NCBI RefSeq assembly: GCF_001305575.3
Contig: NZ_CP012373.2
Span: 3,544,261-3,608,260, forward strand
From: Beggiatoa leptomitoformis
GTDB taxonomy: Bacteria; Pseudomonadota; Gammaproteobacteria; Beggiatoales; Beggiatoaceae
Direction: 5' to 3'
Length of the DNA: 64,000 nucleotides
The notes under the pieces: model-generated
Told to the model about the DNA's origin: nothing
The model's database searches: none
What the model saw: only the letters and a program-made list of their open reading frames with translations
Position numbers and translations under genes: made by a program
Shown: positions 28,576-36,882 of the stretch, in pieces
Layout: each line of letters starts with the position of its first letter
Position numbering within the stretch: the stretch's first letter is position 1

Positions 28576-29650
28576 AACAATACGCCTTATTTTCATTTTT
28601 ACCCTTTGCCTAACCCTTGTTATCGGAGGGGGAGCTTATTGGTTCTATACCTATCAACTCAATGCACCACTTTCTGCCAGTCAAGATTGGCAATACACAA
28701 TACCCAGCGGTACCAGTTTAAATGCCATTGCTGACGATTTAAGCCAACAAGGTAAATTAGACAAATTGACTGCATTTGTATGGGTTTATGCCGCACGTTT
28801 TGAGAAAAAAGCCCAACTTATCAAAGCTGGAGAATATGCCATTCCAGTAGGAACTACGCCACAGGGCCTACTCGATATTTTCATGTCAGGCAAAACTATT
28901 CAATACAGCCTGACCATTCCCGAAGGCGTGAATTTTCGAGAACTCATTAACGCTGTACATGCACATCCAAAAATCAAACATACCCTAAAATCTATTGATA
29001 ATAAAGAAATTATGCAAGCATTAGGCTTGCCGTCAGAACAAAATCCCGAAGGACTTTTTTATCCAGATACCTATAGCTTTCCTGCAAATACAACAGATAT
29101 AGCCTTTCTTCAACGCGCCTATCAAACAATGGAAACCACACTGCAAACTGCATGGCAAAGTCGTACAACGAATTTACCTTTCAAAAATGCGTATGAAGTT
29201 CTTATTCTTGCATCCATTGTTGAAAAAGAAACAGGTGTAACATACGAACGCCCTGAAATTGCAGGCGTATTTATTCGTCGCCTACAAAAAGGGATGCGTT
29301 TACAAACCGACCCTACCGTTATTTACGCGCTTGGCGTTAGTTATGATGGCAATATTCGGAGCAAAGATTTAGAGATTGACAGCCCCTATAATACCTACCG
29401 CTACGCAGGCTTACCGCCAACACCCATAGCCTTACCGGGTAAAGCAGCAATACAAGCCGTTGTTAATCCAGCAGAAGGTGATAGTTTATATTTTGTGGCA
29501 AAAGGGGATGGCAGCCACTACTTTTCTGCGTCACAAACTGAACATAGTTGTGCCGTGATTCAATACCAACTAAAAGGCAAAGCCCTCACCAAATATAAAC
29601 AGTGGTGCGGACAATATCCTAGTTGTAATGCATGTCGTTCAGATAATTAA
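28553..29650 (+). CDS. mltG: endolytic murein transglycosylase
   Basis: 365 residues. A single N-terminal membrane anchor (about 10-32) precedes a LysM-like region (IPSGTSLNAIADDLSQQGKL) and the YceG catalytic domain with EGLFYPDTYSFP, the catalytic Glu in ILASIVEKETG and LQTDPTVIYALG, SPYNTYRYAGLPPTPIA and HYFSAS. It cleaves nascent glycan strands and sets their length. The C-terminal tail is unusual: it is extended and ends CGQYPSCNACRSDN, a cluster of three cysteines beyond the normal domain end. tmk and holB, the usual next genes, are not here. Confidence 0.95.
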   Translation: MLNSFLRKTIRLIFIFTLCLTLVIGGGAYWFYTYQLNAPLSASQDWQYTIPSGTSLNAIADDLSQQGKLDKLTAFVWVYAARFEKKAQLIKAGEYAIPVGTTPQGLLDIFMSGKTIQYSLTIPEGVNFRELINAVHAHPKIKHTLKSIDNKEIMQALGLPSEQNPEGLFYPDTYSFPANTTDIAFLQRAYQTMETTLQTAWQSRTTNLPFKNAYEVLILASIVEKETGVTYERPEIAGVFIRRLQKGMRLQTDPTVIYALGVSYDGNIRSKDLEIDSPYNTYRYAGLPPTPIALPGKAAIQAVVNPAEGDSLYFVAKGDGSHYFSASQTEHSCAVIQYQLKGKALTKYKQWCGQYPSCNACRSDN

Positions 29651-29675
29651 ACATTTAATAACCCCAAACACAGCA

Positions 29676-29710
29676 CGGATACCACCGTTTCAAGCAATGG
29701 TATCCGTTTT
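29676..29710 (+). terminator. Rho-independent terminator of the fab operon
   Basis: Stem CGGATACCA / TGGTATCCG (9 bp, 13-base loop) is followed directly by TTTT, 25 bases after the mltG stop. Confidence 0.8.
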
Positions 29711-29733
29711 AAAAACTGTTTAAAAACTGTCAG

Positions 29734-29748
29734 AATCAGGATTTTCAA
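29734..29748. repeat. dispersed repeat core AATCAGGATTTTCAA, copy 1
   Basis: The 15-base core occurs again, with small changes, at 36615 and 38034, each time in an intergenic space. This copy lies after the mltG terminator and is followed by less well matched flanks. Confidence 0.45.
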
Positions 29749-29845
29749 TATCACCAAAACTGCCCGATTTTTATGTCTGGTAATTATGATTCAGACCCGC
29801 GTGATTAGAAGGTAATCTGTTTTTACAGATGTTTTAATATTTATT

Positions 29846-30430
29846 TCACTGCAAATCCACGACTAACGCCATCCGTGTTGTTTCTGCAATTGGGTTAATA
29901 CTGGCTTGATACGCCACATGGTCAACACCCATTGCAATGGCTTTTCCTGCTTTCACCGCAAGTTGGCTTTCCATATCCAATTCAAAGCGTAAAAAATGCA
30001 CTGCTGCCGTTTTTTCTTGATTTTCCCTTTCCATATCTTCGTTTGCGATAGGATAAATCTTTGTTTGCCCTGCAACTTGTACCCAAATTTTTTCTTGAAT
30101 ACCTTTTAACTGCATTAAGGCGCGTTTCCGTTCTTCTACATCCGTATATTCCAACATCAACGTGGCTTTCCAATTTGTTCCATCTGGAATCAAAGGATTA
30201 TATGCACTTAACTCCGCATCAATTCCCTCTGCCTCATAAATTCGTTCAGCACGGAGCATTTCCTGAATTTGATACTGAATCGTCAAACGGTCTTCAAAAA
30301 AAAGTGTTACATGTTCACCTAATGCCACTTGTCGCTGTTTTTTATGCACCATTACTTCTGTGCGAAACTGCGGGCGAACCGCCGCATATTTCTCTAAAGA
30401 AAATAAATCGTCTCGACATAATTTTTTCAT
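29846..30430 (-). CDS. DUF3501 family protein
   Basis: About 194 residues, soluble, matching the DUF3501 pattern: MKKLCRDDLFSLEKYAAVRP, then RQVALGEHVTLFFEDRLTIQ and YQIQEMLRAE, NPLIPDGTNWKATLMLEY, and a C-terminal VHFLRFELD with GVDHVAYQASI. The family is uncharacterised but regularly follows a rubrerythrin and an Fe-S oxidoreductase, as here, so it likely works with them in oxidative-stress or peroxide metabolism (inference). The ATG with GAGG is chosen over a TTG two codons upstream. Confidence 0.85.
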   Translation of the reverse strand: MKKLCRDDLFSLEKYAAVRPQFRTEVMVHKKQRQVALGEHVTLFFEDRLTIQYQIQEMLRAERIYEAEGIDAELSAYNPLIPDGTNWKATLMLEYTDVEERKRALMQLKGIQEKIWVQVAGQTKIYPIANEDMERENQEKTAAVHFLRFELDMESQLAVKAGKAIAMGVDHVAYQASINPIAETTRMALVVDLQ

Positions 30431-30439
30431 TCTCAAACC

Positions 30440-31798
30440 TCACTCTATGCCATAAGCCTTACGCATCAATATCATTGGATGAGTCGGCTCTTGCTCAGTT
30501 TGCAATCCGTTATGAATTTGGTCGCCCGCCATCGGACAATCGCTACTAAAATAATCAGGCTTGGCATTTGCGACTTGCGTCACGACAGGCTTACCGATTT
30601 TCATAGAAATCACATGAGTTTCCGCTTTGACCGCATACGTTCCATCATGTCCTGAACAACGTTCGATGGTTTCCACCGTTGTGTTGGGAACTAGTTTCAA
30701 TAAATCACGGGTTTTTAAACCAATATTCTGCACCCGTAGATGACAAGGGACGTGATAAGCGACTTTTCCCAATGATTGTTTAAAATCCGTCTTTAATGCA
30801 CCCTCTTTATGACGTAACATCAAGTATTCAAATGGGTCATACATTGCATTTTTTACTTTTTGTACATCCACATCATCAGGAAACATTAACGGTAATTCCT
30901 GTTTAAACATTAATGTACAGGAAGGAATGGGTGTAACAATATCGTAACCATCATCAATAAGTTTGCATAAAATGGGGATATTAAACGTTTTTGAGGCTTT
31001 TACTGCTTCTAAATCCCCTAACTCCATTTTTGGCATTCCACAACACCGCTCTTTTTCGGTAATTTTGACAGGAATTCCATTATGTTCAAACACTTTAATT
31101 AGTGCCTCATTCATGTCAGGCGCATTACGATTGCCATAACAGGTCACAAATAACGCGACCTTACCGCGAGTGTTTGCGGTTGGGGTTGGCGTTAAATTAA
31201 CTTGATGTAAGTTCTTGTCTCGTTTACGTAAGTTATCACTATGAAATTTCGGTAAAATTGCATCGGCATGAATCCCCGCAACCTTTTCCGCAACTTGTCG
31301 CAACGGTTTGATGCTATTTACGGTATTCACAATGCCTGCAACAACGGGAATTCCTGCAATGCTGCCAACTAAATCTGTAGATGTCAGTAGCTTATCGCGG
31401 AGTTTTACATCCCCTTTTTTAAATTTTACGGCTTTAGCGCGGAGCATTAGATGTGGAAAATCAATATTCCATTCGTGGGGTGGCACATAAGGACACATCG
31501 TCATATAACACATATCGCATAAATAACAATGGTCAACAACTTTCCAATAATCTGATTTAGCAACACTATCTAGTTCTAAAGATTCAGACTCATCGATTAA
31601 ATCAAACAAGGTTGGAAATGAATGACACAGCTTGAAACAACGACGACAGCCATGGCAAATATCAAAAACCCTTTCTAATTCTGTTAGTAATGATTGTTCG
31701 TTATAAAAGTCTGGGTTTTGCCAGTCAAGTGTGTGACGAGTGGGGGCTTCTAAGCTACCTTCTTTTTTGTAGCCTTCGCGTTTTGGGTCGGCAGACAT
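30440..31798 (-). CDS. iron-sulfur oxidoreductase, GlpC/HdrD-like (CCG domains)
   Basis: About 452 residues. Two N-terminal [4Fe-4S] ferredoxin motifs, CHGCRRCFKLC and CYLCDMCYMTMCP, are followed by two cysteine-rich CCG domains (CYGN...KERCCGMPKMELGD, then CHLRVQNIG...CSGHDGTYAV and SSDCPMAG) of the heterodisulfide-reductase type. It probably moves electrons between a membrane or soluble donor and the rubrerythrin encoded just upstream. The start MSADPKREG is used; a longer GTG version would run through the rubrerythrin terminator. Confidence 0.88.
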   Translation of the reverse strand: MSADPKREGYKKEGSLEAPTRHTLDWQNPDFYNEQSLLTELERVFDICHGCRRCFKLCHSFPTLFDLIDESESLELDSVAKSDYWKVVDHCYLCDMCYMTMCPYVPPHEWNIDFPHLMLRAKAVKFKKGDVKLRDKLLTSTDLVGSIAGIPVVAGIVNTVNSIKPLRQVAEKVAGIHADAILPKFHSDNLRKRDKNLHQVNLTPTPTANTRGKVALFVTCYGNRNAPDMNEALIKVFEHNGIPVKITEKERCCGMPKMELGDLEAVKASKTFNIPILCKLIDDGYDIVTPIPSCTLMFKQELPLMFPDDVDVQKVKNAMYDPFEYLMLRHKEGALKTDFKQSLGKVAYHVPCHLRVQNIGLKTRDLLKLVPNTTVETIERCSGHDGTYAVKAETHVISMKIGKPVVTQVANAKPDYFSSDCPMAGDQIHNGLQTEQEPTHPMILMRKAYGIE

Positions 31799-31823
31799 GA
31801 TTTTTCTCGCTGTGTGCAAAGGG

Positions 31824-31860
31824 AAAAAAGGGCGTGACAAGTTGATTAAACTCGTCACGC
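31824..31860 (-). terminator. terminator after rubrerythrin
   Basis: Reading leftward, a 12-bp stem with one mismatch (GCGTGACGAGTT against AACTTGTCACGC) is followed by a TTTTTT run. It lies between the rubrerythrin stop and the Fe-S oxidoreductase start, so it should lower downstream expression relative to rubrerythrin. Confidence 0.8.
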
Positions 31861-31869
31861 AACACTCAT

Positions 31870-32286
31870 TTACATACTATCTAAGGCTTTCTGGAAGCGA
31901 TTCGCATGAGAACGTTCTGCTTTGGCTAAGGTTTCAAACCAATCTGCAATTTCCTCAAATCCTTCAGTGCGTGCAGCTTTGGACATACCGGGATACATAT
32001 CGGTATATTCGTGAGTTTCCCCTGCAATCGCGGCTTGGAGATTAAGTTTCGTGTCCCCAATTGGAAGTCCTGTTGCAGGGTCACCACAGCCGTGTTCTAA
32101 ATATTCTAAATGACCGTGTGCGTGTCCTGTTTCGCCTTCAGCAGTAGAGCGGAAAACGGCAGATATATCGTTAAAGCCTTCAATATCTGCTTTGTTTGCA
32201 AAATATAAATAACGACGATTTGCTTGTGATTCGCCTGCAAACGCCGCTTTGAGGTTGTCTTCTGTTTGACTGCCTTTAAGTTGCAT
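31870..32286 (-). CDS. rubrerythrin (diiron domain only)
   Basis: 138 residues forming the four-helix ferritin-like fold, with [17 protein letters not shown] and [19 protein letters not shown] in the first helix pair, then [17 protein letters not shown] and [15 protein letters not shown] in the second; the Glu and His residues are the diiron ligands. There is no C-terminal rubredoxin domain, so electrons must come from another protein, plausibly the Fe-S oxidoreductase next door. Family role: peroxide reduction. An AGGAG motif precedes the ATG, and a large palindrome lies in the leader. Confidence 0.93.
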   Translation of the reverse strand: MQLKGSQTEDNLKAAFAGESQANRRYLYFANKADIEGFNDISAVFRSTAEGETGHAHGHLEYLEHGCGDPATGLPIGDTKLNLQAAIAGETHEYTDMYPGMSKAARTEGFEEIADWFETLAKAERSHANRFQKALDSM

Positions 32287-32314
32287 GATGTATTTCTCCT
32301 AATGTAGAGTGATA

Positions 32315-32348
32315 GTGTGTATTTTTAGACTTAGTCTAAATTACACAC
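32315..32348 (-). promoter_or_regulatory. nested palindrome, probable operator of the rubrerythrin operon
   Basis: Perfect arms TTTAGACT and AGTCTAAA around one central base (32324-32340) lie inside outer arms GTGTGTA (32315-32321) and TACACAC (32342-32348). The inner element has a 7-1-7 geometry like Fur/PerR-family boxes but a different sequence. It lies 29-62 bases before the start codon. Single half-sites (AGACTA, AGTCTA type) occur slightly further upstream. The cognate regulator is unknown. Confidence 0.65.
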
Positions 32349-32521
32349 TGCCTATCATATAGTCTTCATTTTTTTTCTCAATAGACTTATGTTAAAAAAA
32401 ACGATTATTTTCGAGTTATCCCTCATAGACAAAGAATAAATATCAGTCTTGTAGCTAATAATTCATTAAATTTAAATGGTTTATTGAGTGGTTCTTATCA
32501 AAATAGTAGGAAGGATACATC

Positions 32522-34096
32522 ATGTCTGCAATCGGTTTAGATTTTGGAACAACAACGAGTATTTTGAGTTATCAAGTAGATGGAAAAATTCAACCGTTTG
32601 CTTTGGGGGGCGCATCTGCAAGCCCTTATATTCCCTCAGTGTTATCTATAGAAAAATTGGATAACACCATAGACATCGGACAAGCAGCGCGTTTAAATCA
32701 AGGAGATGATGACTATTGGGTTTATAGTCATTTCAAAATGTTATTGGCTGAAACAGACAGTGCTCTCTTGGCTGCTCGTGGTTACGAACACCATAGCCCC
32801 GCCGATATTGCGCGCCAATACATTGAATATTTATTAGCTCGTTTTTACCAAGAAACAGGCATCCACGACATAGAAAATTTAGTCGTTACCGTACCAGAAA
32901 TTTGGGTACGCGAAGGACAACATGCTGCCCGTGAAACCTTAAAAAACATTTTATTACAACTTGGTTTTCCACAAGCACGTTTGGTGAGTGAACCTGTTGC
33001 GGCTTCCGTTTATTTCGCGCATCAATTTAAATTAAAACAAGGTTATGCCTATCAAGGGCATGTTTTAGTTTGTGATTATGGTGGTGGTACACTGGATTTA
33101 AGCCTTTCATTACTAGGAGAAAATACTATTAAAGTTTTGGAAGGAACAGGTTGTGGACATGCAGAAAAACATTTAGGCATAGCAGGCGTTGCGTTTGATG
33201 AAGCCGTTATTGAACACCTCTTACAGAAAAATGGTGAATCCATAGAAAACCCACGACGACGGTATAAATTACAAAAAGCCTTTGAGGAACAAAAAATTGC
33301 CCAAACAGACAAATTAAATCGTTTGCTAGAACAATATCGCCGTAATCCCGTTACGAATAAAAAACTTTTTGAAATAGAGGAAATAACCATAGAAACACAA
33401 GATTTAGTTAATGTTTTTGATAGATTATTATTGCCTGAATTACAAAAATCTTTGTCGGCAATGGATATTTTTTTGAAAAAATATGCAATTGATACTGAAA
33501 ATGCGGAACAATTTCATATTCTCATGGTGGGTGGATTTTCTAATTTTTACCTAGTTCGTCGTGCAGTGCGCGACTTTTTTCACTCAAAAACCGATGCTGA
33601 TGTACGATTTACCGCCTATTTTGATTTGACGGACACTGCGCTAGCAATTGCCAAAGGAGCAGCGTTATTAGCAACAAATGCCTTTCAATTAGATTTGTTA
33701 TGCCCTATTAATGTAGGAATTCGGGCTAAAAACCAGTTTCTAGTCGATACTGACATATTATTACTCAATAAAGGCACACCCTTAAGCCAGTATCAACAAC
33801 CTACTTTTTTTCAGCATTGGTTGGCCGTGATGAGTGAACAAGCTTTAAATAACTTATCATTACAACTTTTTTTAGATATTGGTGAAAAACGCCGTTATAT
33901 CAATTTACAAGGCAAATTACGCGATTTTATCCCCAACCCGCACCCTCAAAATCAATGGCGTGTTGGTTTTGCGGTAGATGAAAATACACTATTTACCTTA
34001 CATATTATTGATAAATCAGGTGTAGAAAAAATTACTCCTTTAGGTAATTTGGCAGAAAAAATGGGCGGTTTGCATATTGTAGAAACAACGACATAA
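32522..34096 (+). CDS. Hsp70-family ATPase (YegD-like)
   Basis: 524 residues with the actin/Hsp70 ATPase signatures: phosphate-1 GLDFGTTTSILSY, a SEPVAASVYFAH segment, phosphate-2 VCDYGGGTLDLSL and the adenosine motif MVGGFSNFYLVRRAVRDFF. The nucleotide-binding domain carries an inserted charged coiled stretch near residues 240-290 (RRRYKLQKAFEEQKIAQTDK). The C-terminal part (about 400-524) is short and unlike the DnaK substrate domain. A chaperone-like or regulatory ATPase is likely; the client is unknown. AGGAAGG lies before the ATG. Confidence 0.85.
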   Translation: MSAIGLDFGTTTSILSYQVDGKIQPFALGGASASPYIPSVLSIEKLDNTIDIGQAARLNQGDDDYWVYSHFKMLLAETDSALLAARGYEHHSPADIARQYIEYLLARFYQETGIHDIENLVVTVPEIWVREGQHAARETLKNILLQLGFPQARLVSEPVAASVYFAHQFKLKQGYAYQGHVLVCDYGGGTLDLSLSLLGENTIKVLEGTGCGHAEKHLGIAGVAFDEAVIEHLLQKNGESIENPRRRYKLQKAFEEQKIAQTDKLNRLLEQYRRNPVTNKKLFEIEEITIETQDLVNVFDRLLLPELQKSLSAMDIFLKKYAIDTENAEQFHILMVGGFSNFYLVRRAVRDFFHSKTDADVRFTAYFDLTDTALAIAKGAALLATNAFQLDLLCPINVGIRAKNQFLVDTDILLLNKGTPLSQYQQPTFFQHWLAVMSEQALNNLSLQLFLDIGEKRRYINLQGKLRDFIPNPHPQNQWRVGFAVDENTLFTLHIIDKSGVEKITPLGNLAEKMGGLHIVETTT

Positions 34097-34200
34097 AATA
34101 TACAGATAAATGGATATATCGCTGTAAAATCGGGTTATCCTAATTTGACACGCCCTATTCTCTCTTAAATTTTTTTAGCATCAGGTCAACTTTTCGAATA

Positions 34201-34842
34201 ATGATGAACGTCGCAGATACAACCCTTGCCCTCGCAGGAATTTTTCAATCAGCCGAATTAGTGCGCCAAGTTGCTCGCAAAGGCATAGTCGAACACAGCG
34301 CATTTGATAGCAGTATTAAAAGCGTCTTAAAAATCGATGCCTCTTCTACAGAAGACGTTTATGGTGGATTACAAGGGGTAAAACTTGGATTACAAATATT
34401 AGTTGCACAATTAGGCAGTCAAAGCCGTGTTAATGACCGTGAGTTAATGCGTTATGTCTTAGGTATCTTGTTTTTAGAGCGTAAACTTATCAAAAAACAA
34501 GAAATGTTACAGACAGTGCAACAAGGTGTACAACAAGCACAACGACTTGCGGAAACGTCACACACAACAGACCCTGAAGTAGTCGCATTATTAGCTAATT
34601 TATATTCCGAAACTATCAGTACATTTCAACATCGTATTCAAGTTTCTGGTGAACAACGCCATTTAGAAAACCCTTTAAATGCCAATAAAATTCGCTCATT
34701 ACTTTTATCAGGTATCCGTTCAGCCGTGTTATGGCGACAAAAAGGCGGTAATCGTTGGCAACTCTTATTTTCGCGCAAAAAGATTCTTCAATTTGCTAAA
34801 GACAGTTTGGAACGCATTCGGAAAATGGAACAGTTTGGTTAA
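34201..34842 (+). CDS. hflD: HflD (YcfC) homologue
   Basis: 213 residues, all-helical, matching HflD: TLALAGIFQSAELVRQVARKG at the start, SVLKIDASSTEDVYGGLQGVK, YVLGILFLERKL, and NPLNANKIRSLLLSGIRSAV followed by LWRQKGG. In E. coli HflD is a peripheral membrane protein that promotes CII degradation and so favours phage lambda lysis; its host role is unclear. Usual neighbours mnmA and purB are not present in this window. Confidence 0.9.
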   Translation: MMNVADTTLALAGIFQSAELVRQVARKGIVEHSAFDSSIKSVLKIDASSTEDVYGGLQGVKLGLQILVAQLGSQSRVNDRELMRYVLGILFLERKLIKKQEMLQTVQQGVQQAQRLAETSHTTDPEVVALLANLYSETISTFQHRIQVSGEQRHLENPLNANKIRSLLLSGIRSAVLWRQKGGNRWQLLFSRKKILQFAKDSLERIRKMEQFG

Positions 34843-35005
34843 AAACAACTTGAATCAGCATTAACAGAATTTTCAGACTTAGCGGAGTTAAAAATATGAA
34901 TTACTCTGTTAGTCTTGATTCAGATAATTACTTAAGTGGTATGACGCGCTGTTTATATTTTCCGTTTTATCTACGGGTTGCCATAAAATAGTAGCTTGAA
35001 TATTA

Positions 35006-36121
35006 ATGAAAAAATTCTCACCAGACCATGACCAAAGTTATAAGCTGTTTTTCTCCCATCCCGAAATGGTCAAAGACCTCCTACAAGGCTTTGTTCATGA
35101 AACATGGGTGCAAGAACTGGACTTCAACACACTAGAAAAAGTCAGCGGACAATTCACCAGCGACGACCTACGCAGTCGTGATAATGATGTTATTTGGCGG
35201 ATTCGTTGGCAAAAAAAATGGCTTTACGTTTATATTCTGCTCGAATTTCAATCTAGTATAGATACTTACATGGCAGTGCGCTTCATGGTCTATATTGGCT
35301 TGCTCTATCAAGACTTGATAAAGGCTAACTTAATTACTGACAAACTTCCGCCAGTTTTACCCATCGTCCTTTACAATGGACAATACCGTTGGAAAGCACC
35401 GTTAGATGTGCATGAACTAATAGAACCTTCCCCCTTACAAAATTATCAACCGCAACTACACTATTTACTAATAGACGAAGGGGCATACAACACGACGGAA
35501 TTGTCTAGCCTACACAATCTTGTTGCCGCTTTATTTCGCATAGAAAAAGCACAAGATAAAGAAGAAGTCGTAAAAGTGTTAGAAGCCTTACTCCAATGGC
35601 TGAAAGAACCTGAGCAACTAGGGATAAGAAAAACCTTTGCGACATGGTTAAATCGGGTGTATTTACCTCATCACTTACCAGATACCGAATTACCAAAACT
35701 TGTAGATTTACAGGAGATAAAAGTTATGTTGGCAGAACGCGTAGCATCATGGTACGAGGATGGAATCCAACAAGGCATTCAAAAGGGAATTCAGCAGGGA
35801 ATCCAACAAGGAATCCAGCAGGGAATCCAACAGGGAATCCAACAGGGAATCCAACAGGGAATCCAACAGGGAGTTCAGCAGGGAATTCAACAGGGAATTC
35901 AAAAAGGTATAGTGGAAGGTATTCAACAAGGTAAAACCGAAGGAATGAGAAATGCCATCATCGCCGTTTTAACGATGCGATTTGGTGAAGTTTCCCCCGT
36001 TTTGCAACAAACCCTTAATGCAATTAATGAAATAACCCAATTAGAACATTTAACACAAGAATCCGTTGTGACAGACTCCCTGATAACTTTTCAACAACTG
36101 CTTCATTCATCAACACATTGA
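35006..36121 (+). CDS. Rpn-family PD-(D/E)XK nuclease (Transposase_31 type) with repeat tail
   Basis: 371 residues. The opening DHDQSYKLFFSHPEMVKDLL and the nuclease core with Asp61 (SRDNDVIWRIRW) and Glu80-x-Gln82 (YILLEFQSS) are those of the Rpn/PF04754 family, which cleave DNA and promote recombination. The core ends near residue 250. About 14 tandem GIQQ-type tetrapeptides follow (encoded by a 12-bp repeat), then a final helical segment. The repeat predicts a long amphipathic helix or coil that could mediate oligomerisation. The family is more distant from the array downstream but uses the same D...ExQ active site. There is no clear ribosome-binding site. Confidence 0.85.
   Translation: MKKFSPDHDQSYKLFFSHPEMVKDLLQGFVHETWVQELDFNTLEKVSGQFTSDDLRSRDNDVIWRIRWQKKWLYVYILLEFQSSIDTYMAVRFMVYIGLLYQDLIKANLITDKLPPVLPIVLYNGQYRWKAPLDVHELIEPSPLQNYQPQLHYLLIDEGAYNTTELSSLHNLVAALFRIEKAQDKEEVVKVLEALLQWLKEPEQLGIRKTFATWLNRVYLPHHLPDTELPKLVDLQEIKVMLAERVASWYEDGIQQGIQKGIQQGIQQGIQQGIQQGIQQGIQQGIQQGVQQGIQQGIQKGIVEGIQQGKTEGMRNAIIAVLTMRFGEVSPVLQQTLNAINEITQLEHLTQESVVTDSLITFQQLLHSSTH
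35762..35929 (+). repeat. 12-bp tandem repeat (GGAATCCAACAG type), about 14 units
   Basis: Units encode Gly-Ile-Gln-Gln with a few variants (GIQK, GVQQ, GIVE). Central units are identical at the DNA level, a sign of recent expansion. Because the unit is a multiple of three, copy-number changes keep the reading frame. Confidence 0.95.
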
Positions 36122-36149
36122 TTATTTATTATTCATCCTCTTGTCAGAA

Positions 36150-36189
36150 AAGTAGGGAATAAATAGCAATATAGTTATACGCCCTACTT
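36150..36189. terminator. weak convergent terminator
   Basis: Stem AAGTAGGG / CCCTACTT (8 bp) with a 24-base loop lies between the stops of two convergent genes. The T-run is short. Confidence 0.4.
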
Positions 36190-36216
36190 TAACTAACGAT
36201 AAAACACAACATTTCT

Positions 36217-36525
36217 TTATTCTTCCCGCATCCGTCGTACCGAAATTTTTAATGTCTTATTTTCCCGCTCTAACTCATCCAACGCCCGCATTAATAAAAG
36301 AGGAACGGCAATAGCTAAATTTCCCAGTACCATTTGCTGCAAGCGTTCATACTGTTCTGCCGTCAGCGGAATACTCAAGCGCGTTGCCACCTCTGAACGA
36401 CTGCCACGTCCAATAACTTGCACTAATGGCTCTTGTCCTGCCCGCTCATCCACCAATTGAATTTTTAACGTATGCTCATAAGCCCTACGACCATCTTTTT
36501 TAAGGCCCTGTGATTTATCTGACAT
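36217..36525 (-). CDS. small protein of unknown function, helical C-terminus
   Basis: 102 residues, highly charged. The first part (SDKSQGLKKDGRRAYEHTLK) and the VIGRGSRSEVATRLSIPLTAEQYERLQQM segment hint at a small nucleic-acid or protein-binding domain. The tail (MRALDELERENKTLKISVRR) is a predicted coiled coil. No signal peptide, membrane segment or cysteine is present. No family was recognised. Codon use is like its neighbours. It stands alone, convergent with the Rpn-like gene. Confidence 0.55.
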   Translation of the reverse strand: MSDKSQGLKKDGRRAYEHTLKIQLVDERAGQEPLVQVIGRGSRSEVATRLSIPLTAEQYERLQQMVLGNLAIAVPLLLMRALDELERENKTLKISVRRMREE

Positions 36526-36882
36526 TTATCAAGGTTCTCTATAGTTTATGCTGAGTCAGCTTAAGATTTTTAGTAATGCCAAAGATAAAAGGATAAATAT
36601 GATCATTAATCTAAGTCAGGATTTTCAACATTGACAGATATAAAAATGATTACACTGAAAACGCTATTAATCCTAAAAATTATAACTCAGACAATCTATT
36701 ATCAAGAAAATGACTTATCCTTATCCTACATCTTTAACAACCAAATTCTACCGAAATGTTGTCTTTAGTGCTATTAACGCCATTTAAAAATCATCCGATG
36801 AGAAAACTAACAGCAAATAGCTTGTCGACTTGGTAAAATAAACTATATTTATTCCCTTATTTTGCGTTATAGAGGTTGTCGA
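36526..36882. other. intergenic region upstream of thrC
   Basis: No gene is seen. The left part contains copy 2 of the dispersed TCAGGATTTTC repeat. The right end carries an AGAGG ribosome-binding site for thrC. I could not identify a leader peptide, attenuator or T-box. Confidence 0.5.
36615..36678. repeat. dispersed repeat, copy 2
   Basis: GTCAGGATTTTCAA followed about 40 bases later by TAATCCTAAAAAT. The same two-block layout is seen after thrC. Confidence 0.45.

Noticed and set aside
35762-35929. CRISPR-like array
   Set aside because: The 12-bp units have no spacers and are in frame within a coding gene.
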